Positions 45,736-56,109 of a stretch of 64,000 nucleotides of DNA are shown here, one piece after another. The DNA is from Isoetes taiwanensis (lineage: Eukaryota > Streptophyta > Lycopodiopsida > Isoetales > Isoetaceae), in NCBI GenBank assembly GCA_021234155.1, contig JAJEKV010000050.1:9616760-9680759 (forward strand), given 5' to 3'. Each line of letters starts with the position of its first letter. Position 1 is the first letter of the stretch. Under the pieces are notes generated by a model. The model did not search any database and was not told where the DNA came from. It saw only the letters and a list, made by a program, of their open reading frames with translations. The translations under genes and the position numbers were made by a program.

Positions 45736-45960
45736 GCAGCAAGCTTGTAATTTGATTTCGACCAAGGTTGTGAAGGAGGGAAATTCAGCCAAGGGAGATT
45801 GTAGCCATTCTTTATCCTGCCAAAATGGGAAATGATCTCTCAAGCGACTGCTAAGGGCCTGGGTGGAGGCAATAGAATTAGCATCAACATCTGGACGCAA
45901 ATAAAACATCACAACAAATGTTCAGAACCAGTGGAAGTTAGTACCACAAGCACATAAAAA

Positions 45961-47020
45961 TTTTAGAATGAATCTAATCACAGAAAATGATATGAAATGA
46001 AGATAATTTATGGGTATGCGAGATATGGAAAATCTGCAAGAGAAAGGAATAGAAGAAAATATAGTTGTATTAAAAAGTGGATAAGACAAATGTAGTGTGA
46101 ATATGTGCAAAGTATGGTGCCAAGTGATAGTAAGGGTATATGAAGGTGAAAGTTATGTATATAAAATAGAGTTGAAGTGATTGGAATTGAAAATAAAAGA
46201 TTCGGTGCACGAACATGAGTAAATAGTACGGATGTGAACAATGTATAAGTGGTCTATAATGATAGGAGAAGTGGTAGCATGAGGAAGAGAGGATAGCTAA
46301 GGGTGCGGATTTTGTTGCGATTTAAAATTAGAATGTGGAGTGGATAAGATGTGCGAAATATGAGGAGTGTTTATATGGTAGATAATGGGAAAAAGAATGT
46401 GTAGTGGATTAGATTGTAGTGAATGGATATTGAAAAGTGATACTGTGTTGAAAATGTAGAGTGAGAAGCAACCATATGGAAGATAAGTAGATAAACCAAA
46501 AACTTCGTCAGAGAGAACATGCGGAAGGTAACAAAAAGAAATATAGAAAATCAAAAGGTGAATGTGAGTAGAAAAATAAGCATGTGAAGTTTTAAATAAA
46601 TTATGTCGTGTAATAAGAAGTTGGAAGTAAGATCAAAATACATAAAGAAATATATAAAAGATGATCCCAAATTTAAATACAACAAACAACATCTCAAACT
46701 GGAAAGGAACTACATTCAAGATCTATTATAGAAAACAGCATTAGGATGTGAAGGCTGCGGAAGGCGCAGCTGTTGAGGCGCAGGAGAAACCAATGATTTA
46801 GTACGGCACTTGCAGCCATATGCCCTGGTCTTTGGCAAATAAAACATAAGCCTGCCATACCAAAAGATCCTCTCTACCTACCCTGGCCAGAACCCCATTC
46901 AAGGGCTAGTTTGCATGCCTGGCGGAGCCTCTTATCATTGTCTGATGCCAAAGACCCAAGTTCAAAACATTCCGCTACTTTAGGCCCATCCATGTCCCTT
47001 ATAATTATCAATTGCTTCCG
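45961..47020. other. AT/purine-rich stretch, no gene recognised
   Basis: From 45990 to 46640 the plus strand is rich in A and G (gaaatg, gtggataag, aaaatatag words), which gives pyrimidine-coded false frames on the minus strand. It could be the decayed 5' region of the DIRS-like element. 46640-47020 holds nothing that I can name. Confidence 0.4.
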
Positions 47021-47025
47021 GTTAT

Positions 47026-47754
47026 TGTTAGCTTGGTCAACGCATCCAAGGCAAACTCAAGACCAAAGAACTAACGACAAGAACCAAAGCAAATTTCAAG
47101 GTATATGAGACAGGCTAAGCCTCACTCTACTGGCATCATATATCACCATATAATCATCCCATCATAATTTCTTGCACCAATTCATATCCTAAACTTAACT
47201 TCATTTGAGATTAGAGAAATTGAGATAACAGATGAGAGAATCACATAGTCATACTCAAAATATCATACTTCAACATGATATTATTCAACTTATCAAGTGA
47301 TCAAGAAAGATACTCACAACTTCAAGAACCTTGCCCAGATGTCATCTTCCAAAATCGGGCCTCCTTTCTACACGAATTTTGACTATCTTATACAAAACTG
47401 CACTTGATCCTAGCCAGTAGATCTAGGCAAATCTCAACCTTAGATCCAAATTCTAACTTCCATAAGTTCACTAGATCTTGCCAACTCAACATCAAATCTA
47501 GGCCATCTAAACTCCTTGCAACTACTATACTCTTCCACATAATCAGAATGTCAACCATTGAAAATATTTCTTAAGGACTTTAATGCTCCTTCAAGTCCAT
47601 AGGTTCCACTTCATACATCATAAATGCTTCCTCCACAATATCTGCACAATTTTTACATTTTTTTCACATTACACCCACATTGTTCTCAATTTATACACAC
47701 ATTTCATCAATTTAAGCACATCATGCAAAAATAGTCAAGATAAAACACACAACA
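47026..47754 (-). repeat. Left LTR of the non-autonomous element
   Basis: 729 bp. It differs from the right LTR by scattered single changes and one segment of about 45 bp near 47350-47400 (aaatcgggcctcctttc...) that is absent from the right LTR. That segment accounts for the length difference. Confidence 0.9.
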
Positions 47755-49205
47755 TTATTCCCTCCTAAGATTATTTATCATCCCGATGAATTCTTCAAAA
47801 ATCTTTTCTTTGATCTTCATGTCTTCAACTTGGTCCACAACTTAACAAAATCCAATGTCAAAATGTCTTTAAGTCTTTAAAAGCATCTATAGAAGTCTTC
47901 AAAGGGAAAAAAAAATAAAAAATAAAAAATACTAAAAACTTCTAACATTACTTCATCTTCATCAATCATAAGGTGGCTAGTCCCATCCAAGTCAGTGGCA
48001 CCCTTGCTCTACTGCTCGGTATGGCGCTCTATTCCCTTCTTATCACTTATATGTTTTCACCACTTTTTATATAGGTCATGGGATCTTGCTGCCTTTCTAG
48101 GTCAACACATCCATCATGCCATCCATAATCACTTAAATAAAAAAATAAAACTTGTACAACTTCCTTTGATAGCTTGAATTCTTGAAAAAACTTGGAAATT
48201 AAATCCAATCAAATTGTAAAAGCATACGCACTAACCATATAATCTTGATCTTCATCATACAGTGTTTGACTTGAATAAGCTTCTTAGAGAATAGTCTTCT
48301 CTGAATTTGGTTGGCTTACGGATTCTTGCCCTAGTCCTTCCTTCCTGATGCCTCCATACATTCTGTGCTTCTGCCAAACCCGGTTGATCCAGCCTTTCGC
48401 CATCTGCAAAAAGCCGCCCGATTCTCATAAACCTGTTTGCCGCCCAGAAGCGTCTATTCAGGAAAAGGAAAAAATACTTAAACAGAAAGACCAGGGGTTG
48501 GTTATGCTAGATTTGGAACAGAGCAAGCAAGTTAAGATTCACAGTAGATTCAGAAAATTATTAGAGTCAGATTTGAAGCACAGATCTTAGACATGGGTTG
48601 GATATTCCATCAGATAAAGCATGGCAAAATATAAATGCAAGAGCACATAATGGCTGAAAATGAAATGACAGATTTAGCAGAAGATCAAGCAAAATTACTT
48701 TTTCTCTTAGTCTTGGCTCTTTGTTTGCAGGTATGGCAAGGACAAAGATAGATGAAGGCAAGGCAAGGCTGTAGATTTTCAGAAAAAGGTAAGCCAAATT
48801 CAAAGAGAAATCTAGAGGCTAGCTTTTGCTGGCTATTCTTACTCAAATCAGCAAGAATATGTGAATCTGTTTTACTTTTATTGCTTCCATTCTTATTCTG
48901 CTGGCCAGTCAAAAGAAGTATAGAAGCAAACAATTTCATACCTCTGCAATAGACTTTAGATTCACAGATTCCTCCTCTAAAATATGACCGCCTTGATTTG
49001 CTTTGACAACCTTCTGATATACACCATTGATATACCAATATTCTTTGAACATATTATTCTCCACTTGCAATTGAAATGATATTTCGTAGATACACATTTC
49101 TCATAGATACACATTGCATCATGACTTGATACAATCACCATCTTGATCTAAACATATAAGATTATGCCAGCAAAGTGTTGTTTTCTCGGAATGCCCCCCA
49201 AAACA
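47755..49205 (-). other. Internal region of the non-autonomous LTR element
   Basis: No coding domain was seen. Short open frames (for example 48348-48590 plus and 49038-48685 minus) lack any retroelement motif. It starts with a pyrimidine-rich run next to the left LTR and ends in ggaatgccccccaaaaca next to the right LTR, where the primer-binding site should lie. I could not match it to a tRNA 3' end. Confidence 0.6.
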
Positions 49206-49893
49206 TGTTATCTTGGTCAATGCATCCAAGGCAAACTCAAGACCAAAGAACTAACGATAAGAACCAAAGCAAATCTCAAGGTATATGAGACAGGCTAAGC
49301 CTCACTCTACTGGCATCAGATATCACCGCATAATCATCTCATCATAATTTCTTGCACCAATTCATATCACAAACTTAACTTCATTTGAGATTACAGAAAC
49401 TGAGATAACAGATGAGAGACTCACATAGTCATACTCAAAATATCATACTTTAACATGATATTATTCACTGATCAAGAAAGATACTCACAACTTCAAGAAC
49501 CTTGCCCAGATGTCTTCTTCCAAACCGCACTTGATCCTAGCCATTAGATCTAGGCAAATCTCAACCTTAGATCCAAATTCTAACTTCCATAAGTTCACTA
49601 GATCTTGCCAACTAAACATAAAATCTAGGCCATCTAAACTCCTTGCAACTACCATACTCTTCCAGATTCATGACACATCATTAGAATGTCAACCATTGAA
49701 AATATTTCTTAAGGACTTTAATACTCCTTCAAGTCCATAGGTTCCACTTCAGTACATCATAAATGCTTCCTCCACAATATTTGCACAATTTTTACATTTT
49801 TTCCACATTACACCCACATTGTTCTCAATTTATGCACACATTTCATCAATTTAAGCACATCATGCAAAAATAGTCAAGATAAAACACACAACA
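49206..49893 (-). repeat. Right LTR of the non-autonomous element
   Basis: 688 bp. It begins tgttatcttggtcaatgc and ends aaaacacacaaca, followed directly by the target duplication GTTAT. By eye it is about 95% identical to the left LTR, outside the one indel. Confidence 0.9.
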
Positions 49894-49898
49894 GTTAT

Positions 49899-50295
49899 CA
49901 ATCAAAGTGTTACCTTTATAGATGATCTGTTGCAAGGAAGGCGATAAGTGCTTCTCGATCCTCAGTTTGCTCTCAATATCTGCAAAGACATCCGAACTTC
50001 AATAAGGAAATCGAAATATCTTATGTTGCTTTCAAACTTGAGCGCTGGAGTTCTGGACTTCTTGCTTTTCCTCTCAATCTCTTGCTGCAAGGCGGTTATC
50101 TTCGCATCCAACTCACCCAAACGATCATCCCTATTGGAGGCCAGCCGTTGTTCCATCCCTTTGGCCCAAGCTTTAGCACAGGACTGATCATCAAAGTCCA
50201 CAAAAGCATCCTGCAGTAAATCAGAGGTCTCCTAGAGGGCGTTTACCTAGCCTAATAGCTTCGGCCTTGGACATACCTTTTGGCAATTTGGGCAT
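49899..50295 (-). pseudogene. Coiled-coil coding remnant, unidentified
   Basis: On the minus strand a start at about 50295 gives MPKLPKGMSKAEAIRLGKRP. A frameshift near 50235 leads into ETSDLLQDAFVDFDDQSCAK and then RLASNRDDRLGELDAKITAL followed by QQEIERKSKKSRTPALKF. The ELDAKITALQQEIE part has heptad spacing. A second shift near 50000 continues as SSDVFADIESKLRIEKHLSP. The LTR element at 47026-49893 sits immediately downstream, apparently having split this coding sequence near its end. It could be a gag-like or cellular coiled-coil protein. I do not recognise the family. Confidence 0.45.
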
Positions 50296-50339
50296 TGTAC
50301 AGATCACACAAAAGCTGAAAACCAGGTCTGCAGAGAATT

Positions 50340-50515
50340 CCGAACAAGCTGAACGGCCTGTACTCCTAAGATTACTGCTGGGCTAAGGCTGGGAAGTAGG
50401 TCTGGCTTACAAAAATCAGAGAATTTAAACAGGCTGGGAAGCAGGTATGCCTTACAAAAATAAGAGAATTTGAACAACCTGATGGTCTGCACTCACAATG
50501 TTGCTGCTGGATGTA
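50340..50515. repeat. 45-bp tandem pair within a larger repeat
   Basis: The unit ggctgggaag(t/c)aggt, cttacaaaaat, agagaattt(a/g)aaca repeats twice from about 50388 with a 45-bp period. The flanks (gaacaagctgaacggcctgtactc and gaacaacctgatggtctgcactc) are also related, so the 45-bp pair lies inside a larger duplicated unit of about 140 bp. Confidence 0.7.
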
Positions 50516-52685
50516 ACGGACCTAAGATTTTGAGGTACATTATGAAATTATTTTATTAAAGGATGCAAAGGAATAATAATTAAAATATCACGCATGCAGA
50601 GTTAATACGTCGTATATGTAGAGATTATACGGACGGAATACTAATGGTTAAAAATAACTATAAGTACAGTGAGAGGCATTTGGAAGGAGATCGATTGTAG
50701 AGGGATTGCTGAAGGAGCGAGTTGTGTGCAGAGCTCTGGGAGCGTGTTGGAGCGCAGAAGAAGCAAGCGGGATTCCAGGTGGGGATCAAGCCGTACACCT
50801 GGGGTTTTTCTAGCGTAGCAAAATTGTGTGATGCAGTAGGATTGTTTGGAACTTAGCATGGATTTGGAGTTAAATTATAAGTGCGTGAACATGAATAAGT
50901 TTGCATGATTGTATATGGAAACATTTTATGATTGCATACTGAAAGCTTGCGTAAAGTATTGAAAGCTTGCATAAAGTATTGATAGCTTGCATAAAGTATC
51001 ACAAACCTAGTGATTTCTAGGGAGCTAAGCACTGAAACCATGCCAGAAGTAATCGGAATAGCTCAGATTAGAACCTGAGGGATGGATTAAGATAATAGTA
51101 TGGCAGAAATCAGTTAAGACTGTAAAAGTTTCTCTTGCATGCTGCCGTTTGCATAGCATGAACCTGACGAACTGTAATGATCGGAAATCATGCAAAGTTA
51201 CGTGAAATGGATCGATTTGGGCCTCAAAGGGGCCGAAACGTGCAAAGAAGGCAGAATCAGGGGGTATCAGGCAAGGTCTGGCAGCAAATGATTTGCTTTT
51301 TGACAGGCAGGAAGTGATCCAGAGTGGCCCGATTTTGCATGTGATCGTCTTGATTTGTACTTAAACTTCCTTAGATGGCAAAATCGGAAGGTTTTATGGG
51401 CTCTTCATGTGGAATCGATGGCCTGGAGGCCAGATCCGGCAGTTGCTGGTCTGATTTCTATCAAGAAGAAAATCAGTTAGAATCATCTTCTTCGGCCACA
51501 AACAGTATGATTTGGCCTGGAAATCCCTGTAAAAGCCAGAATCGGCTGGACTCAAGAGGTTTTGGACTAGATCCGATGGCTTGGAGGCCGGATCCACGAG
51601 CTGTAGGCTGCTGTGAACTGTACGTTACGTTAGGTTAAAACAGAAAAAAAATTAATAGTTAGTTCAACATGGTGTTAATAAATGTTAAAAGAAAGATTAA
51701 ATTCTTTACCTAAGTATGCAAGTATCAATTTTCCGAGTTCCAAGCGTTAAGTAGATCCAACGGTAGAGATGATGGGATATCCAGTTACCGAGAGGTTACT
51801 GTAACGGGCCCATGGTAGACTGCTTGAGTATTTGAACCTTGAATGTGCCTGTGGGGCGTTCCCGAGACACCGGCATAAATGGGTAGAAGCGACTACTCAT
51901 AAACGTCTAGACGGTTTTGCCCAGTTGGCTAAGGGCATGTCGGTTAGGAACGTCACACCGTACTGCAAAATCCTGAAGTTACTTACCTGTGAAAATCGTG
52001 ACAAATAAGAGTCTGGTCTACATTCTTTTGCCTTTTTGTGTCTGCTCTAAAACTCAGAAGAAACCGACAGAGAAAGATTTCTTTTCTTGTGTCTACTTAA
52101 AGTTGGGAAAATCAGACCTCCATTGCTTGGATGGCATCTCAAGAGAACATCTGCACAAATCCGTTCTATTTATGATGCAGTCACATTCTTGAAGTCTGTA
52201 CGTAAAATAAAACAGAAGTGAGTGACCGCTGAACTAGATATAGCAGAAAGGCATCTGGGCAGTCCTTTGCTAGGGCCGAATTTAGCTGACAAGACAAAAT
52301 TCCACAGTAGAGTAAGTCTTAGGGTTCCACGACAGCCCAACTCTGTGCCACAAAAAATCCGAAACCACCAACCAGCAGAAAATTCCAAAATGCCACAGGG
52401 GAAGGTCGGAATGCTAGAAAATGCACTGGAAGCGAGGCCGGAACGGTGAAGCAAAATCAGGGCAAACCGATATGGGGCAATGCCGATTTGAAGCAAGAGA
52501 AACCTATTCTGGCAAAATCAAGATGGGCAAAAATAGACGAGATAGGCGAGAATGGCAAAGCAAGCAAGAAAACTCGAAGGAACACAAGGAAGAATGGATT
52601 TGGGGAGGTCTGACTGCTAAAACGGAAGGAAGTGCAGATGAAGGGTATAAAAGGACGTAGAAAACCGTAACTGTCAAAACTGACT
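50516..52685. other. No gene; retroelement-like noncoding sequence
   Basis: No coding frame was supported. A pair of related blocks, gatggc(c/t)tggaggcc(a/g)gatcc, lies at about 51416 and 51578. At 50944-51000 the phrase gaaagcttgc(g/a)taaagtat repeats three times. The 51710-51970 text looks like an LTR or leader, but no partner was found. Confidence 0.4.
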
Positions 52686-52689
52686 CATG

Positions 52690-54756
52690 CAATAGTTTTG
52701 ACAATTACATCAGCATTGTATCCCAGTTTTTGGTATAGTGGAGATTTCTTTTTGGAACCAATTGTGGGCAGGATTAAAAAGAAGCTAGGGGCATACTCAT
52801 CATGGCAGGGTCCAAATTGCTAATGCAGTAATTGGGAGTACACATGTATATTTCTCCTCAGCAATTATAGCAGATAGGGACTCATATGCCAAGATAGAAG
52901 CAGCCATCGGGAAGTTTATCCGGGGGGTACACATAAGGTAGCATGGGGATCCGATCAAATCAAAAAGGAGGGGGGATTAGGTTGCAAGGATCTTTTGTTC
53001 GTGCAATGTGCACTAGCAAAGAAAGATGATCCGAGAGCTATCCACAACAAATCACCCTCACCATTCGTAAGCTGATCGATATTGATTCAAGCAGTCCCAC
53101 CCGCTGGAAGACAAAGCCTTACACACCAATTACGACTCGCCTTTTTTTTCAATTTACCCCGGTCCAAATACTTCAAATATCCTCGGATGTATGTTTGAGG
53201 CATGGAACTTGGCCTCACTATGCTACAGACCTCCATGTATTGATGCAAGATCCAAGGAGGTAAATTTCTTCTGGCATCCTGGAATACTTGATAGTGATAA
53301 TGAATGCCTTGCATGTAGACACCCTCGTAAATACATGCAATGGAATCGCATTGGGATCGCATGGATAGGAGATTTGAAAAAATGATACACAAGGGTGGAA
53401 ATCTTGGACCGAGGTAGCTAAAATAACCAAAGGATCTAATCTGACAGAAAATATACAAGATTGTGATGGATAAGGTCAAACAAAGGTGATGATCCGTCAA
53501 GAGTGACTGTCAATGGACAATGAAAGGAAAGAGTAATTATTCCATTAAAGAAATATACAGGGCCCTAATTACACATAGAGAATCAAGAGCACCCCAATAG
53601 GGGACTGTAATGAGGCAGATTTAGCTTACATGCGCAAAAAGGATGGAGGAATTATACCGCAAATAAAGTTAAAATCTTGATTTGGCTCATTCTCGCATCG
53701 GGATTAGTGACAAACCGGAGAAGATCCAAATTTGATCCAAATATATCACAGAATGCCCACTCGGGATGTGTAGAAATAGAATACTCTAACCATGTCTTCC
53801 AATGCAGAACATAGCAGAATTTTTGGAATTGGACTACCCAGGTCAATAAAGGATCAATTGGGAGGATGGTCTTATGGAGTTCTTGAACACAGATAACAGA
53901 CTGCTGAATACCACAAGAGCACTGAGCTGTTGGGTTGTTTGGAAACACAGGAATAGAGTTGCCATGCAAGACAAAAACACTAACCTGATTTGGCTTAAAC
54001 AAACCTTCCTATCTGAGCTAAATGACACAGCAGTAGCACATAAATCCTTGAAGGGGAAAGGCTATGATACTGGATGGAATGCCTTTGGTAGATTCCGTGG
54101 ATTTCATGACTTCTTTGCTTTCAATCTAACCATGGGTGATGATATTTTACACAGATGCAATGAGGAGGTTGAATAGGTATGGAGCTGCTGATAGAGGAAT
54201 GGGAGTTGCTGATGACTCAGAGAATGAAGACTCGAATTTGCAAGGGGTGGAGGAAGAAGAAATATTAATACAGCTCAAACAAGAGATGATACATGCTGCT
54301 GCACTCAAGAAGATCCTCAAAAGACCAGAAGCATGGACACATAATAATCTGAGGCCTTTTTTCATGAATCTCTACCATAAGTGGCAACAAAAAAGGGAAG
54401 CCCACGTTCTTCTGCTGCTGGACTTCACCAATTACCCGGTTAAGAATCTTGACAGGCTGCTGAACATTTTGGGCAGGAATGCTGTTTTGGATTTAACCAT
54501 ACAAGATCTGATTGATGCACAGTAGCAGGGAATTACCAATGACTCTGATCAGACCACTTTTGAAGATATAAGTACTGGATTGTGATTATCTTTTTGTTTA
54601 TCTTCTGCTTATATTTTGTACACTTCTCCATCTATGGGGATAGTGAGTAGAATAGTATGATAGGTAGTATACTACTGATGGTATACACCAACTTATGTAA
54701 GTTTTAACTTATGAATACAACAACACCTTACCTCCAAAAAAAAAAAAAAAAAAAAA
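52690..54756 (+). mobile_element. L1-like LINE, 5'-truncated, with poly(A)
   Basis: The 3' part of an L1-type ORF2 on the plus strand: QIANAVIGSTHVYFSSAIIA with AKIEAAIGKFIRG (about 52805-52935), then KVAWGSDQIKKEGGLGCKDL followed by LFVQCALAKK (W-x-x-h-K-GGLG, about 52940-53025). Further on come EVNFFWHPGILDSDNECLAC and SCWVVWKHRNRVAMQDKNTN (53920-53985), the W-x-x-W-KxRN signature of L1 C-termini in plants. A final frame (54136-54525) is open for 129 codons with an acidic middle. The element ends in A23 at about 54737-54759 after cttacctcc. This family differs from LINE-G, which has a microsatellite tail. Confidence 0.85.
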
Positions 54757-54767
54757 AATATGATTTT

Positions 54768-54888
54768 TGGGTTGCCCCTAGGGGGGCAAACCCTCGTTTA
54801 GGCGGGTTTGTGGCATATCCTAGGTATATGCTAGAATATGCCTAGGATATGCTGTGACTCCTCCAAACCCGTCATTCCTGGTAAACGC
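54768..54888. repeat. Cluster of perfect palindromes
   Basis: Just after the poly(A) there is GGTTGCCCC-ta-GGGGGGCAAACC (about 54770-54794). Next, CGGGTTTG...GGCATATCCTAGG, a loop of about 17 nt, CCTAGGATATGC...CAAACCCG (about 54800-54872), is a two-step stem whose arms match in order. It marks the left edge of the chimeric exon region and could be the terminal structure of a DNA element. Confidence 0.75.
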
Positions 54889-54995
54889 GGTAAAACTCGT
54901 GGTCACCTGCTTTAGGGTCGCTCGTGTGTGAAACCGCCTAACCGGAAAATAGACAGGGATGAAAAGTTCATATATTTTACAAGAGCAGACAGACT

Positions 54996-55206
54996 ATGGC
55001 TCTGTCTTTGGCTATGGAGACTAAGGAGGCAGACTATGCAGAGGCTAAGAAACTGCTTTTCATGACCCAAAGCACAGCTCACGAGTTTCTCTTTGTTTAT
55101 GAAGTTTTTAAAGAAGATAATACAATCAGTCATTCTGCACATAAACTCGCTAATAGCATATGCAGTCTCCAGAAAGAGTGCGATGAAGTTCAATCTCTGT
55201 TTCATG
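54996..55206 (+). pseudogene. Unidentified exon fragment with GT donor
   Basis: The frame MALSLAMETKEADYAEAKKL, LFMTQSTAHEFLFVYEVFKE, then HKLANSICSLQKECDEVQSL ends at FH|GTAAGAAT, a consensus plant donor. It is strongly helical and protein-like. I do not recognise the family. It belongs to a different gene from the AP-3 exon 650 bp downstream, as far as I can judge. Confidence 0.45.
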
Positions 55207-55424
55207 TAAGAATAACATCTTCATTATGGTCAGATCATTCGATTTGCCAATTCTTATTTGAAATTTTTGTATTGATAGGGTTGCAACAACAGGTTACTAA
55301 GGCAGAGCATTCATCGGTTGAGAGACTCCGAGGTAGATCAAGGCTGGATCCTCGCTATTCAACTGAGTTGCAAATCGTTTCTACCATCATTTAAAATTAT
55401 TGGCTTTTCTTTTCAGGTTAGGTT

Positions 55425-55637
55425 ATTGTCTCATTTTTGTTTCAAGAAAAAGAAGCGGCTCTTTTGAATATCGGTTATAGCTCTATTCGGAACAGTGATC
55501 CTGGCAAACATGGAAAAGCAGACAAACATGGAAAAGCTACTGTGGTTAATCTGGAGCAAGTACCTCCATTTGAATTTAGAGCCTTGAAAATTGCTATAGA
55601 AGCAACATGCACATATCTCAGTATTTTTTACTTTTGA
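55425..55637 (+). pseudogene. MRS2/CorA-like magnesium transporter exon fragment
   Basis: The frame at 55437-55637 carries ATVVNLEQV and, directly after it, PPFEFRALKIAIEATCTYLS. In plant MRS2 transporters a VVNLEQI element and the L-PFEFRALE-ALEaaCtfL element are both conserved but lie about 80 residues apart. Here they are fused, so the intervening exon is missing. The transmembrane GMN region is absent. A CAG acceptor lies upstream at about 55415. In the family the protein is a membrane Mg2+ channel. This fragment cannot be one. Confidence 0.5.
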
Positions 55638-55857
55638 GTTTTTCTTTCTCGAAGCAGGATGCATATAATGAATAATACGAGTGCCCACAGCCTCCAGAAA
55701 GAGCAGTGACATATGCACCTTAAAGGCAATAAATTCTATCTCGAATCCTCTTTTGTCACTGCTGCTCTATAGAAGTTGTGATTATGAGAACAGAATATCA
55801 TCTGAAGTATCATCTAGCTTCAGTTTTGCTTCAGTTTTGTTGTGATGGGCTATATGG

Positions 55858-56105
55858 CAGAGGCAACAATGCATTCTATGAGTTAGTTACAGACTTTTCA
55901 TGGTATGTGATGGTGCTAGCAGACATCGCTAGAATTCCTCACGGTGAACATGCACACAAGGTGGAGAGTCAGTTTATAGATATTGGCTTGCGTGTCCCTT
56001 CTGTAAGAAAGGAACTTGTGAAGGTGGCAGAGATTTCTTGATTGATCCGGCATTATTAGGATGTCCGTACATTCATAGAATCCTCTCTGCTGCAGCTTGG
56101 GTAGC
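55858..56105 (+). pseudogene. AP-3 complex subunit delta exon fragment
   Basis: After an acceptor (ggcag|A, about 55861) the frame reads FYELVTDFSWYVMVLADIAR, IPHGEHAHKVESQFIDIGLR and VPSVRKELVKVA. A 1-nt loss near 56033 follows, then FLIDPALLGCPYIHRILSAA, AWVAGEFVEL in the next frame. The DFxWYhxVLxxhARI...QxIDIGhRV...LLIDPALLG...LSAAAW pattern is diagnostic of the delta adaptin of AP-3, which sorts cargo to vacuoles. Only this exon is present. Upstream and downstream pieces are not delta adaptin. The frameshift shows it is not a working exon. Confidence 0.85.
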
Positions 56106-56109
56106 TGGT

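Larger units (their letters stand above)
41764..45960 (-). mobile_element. DIRS-like tyrosine-recombinase retrotransposon, interrupted
   Basis: Read on the minus strand, the domain order is reverse transcriptase (about 45735-44901), RNase H with the DIRS-type methyltransferase-like domain (43437-42690), then tyrosine recombinase (42620-41764). This order, and a recombinase instead of an integrase, define DIRS-type elements, which insert without target-site duplication. A LINE-G copy (43440-44900) cuts the element between RT and RNase H. Frameshifts and stops make it inactive. A gag would lie upstream in the AT-rich 46-46.6 kb region, but none was recognised. The terminal repeats were not found. 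Confidence 0.85.
47026..49893 (-). mobile_element. Non-autonomous LTR retrotransposon with perfect target duplication
   Basis: Two near-identical LTRs (47026-47754 and 49206-49893) start TGTTA and end ACAACA, with matching TGTT/AACA termini. The element is flanked by the perfect 5-bp duplication GTTAT (47021-47025 and 49894-49898). The 1.45-kb internal part has no gag, protease, RT or integrase motif on either strand. It is therefore a non-autonomous (LARD/TRIM-like) element moved by another element's enzymes. A pyrimidine run (ttccctcct) just inside the left LTR suggests that the polypurine tract lies there, so the element probably runs on the minus strand. The high LTR identity suggests a recent insertion. 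Confidence 0.9.
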
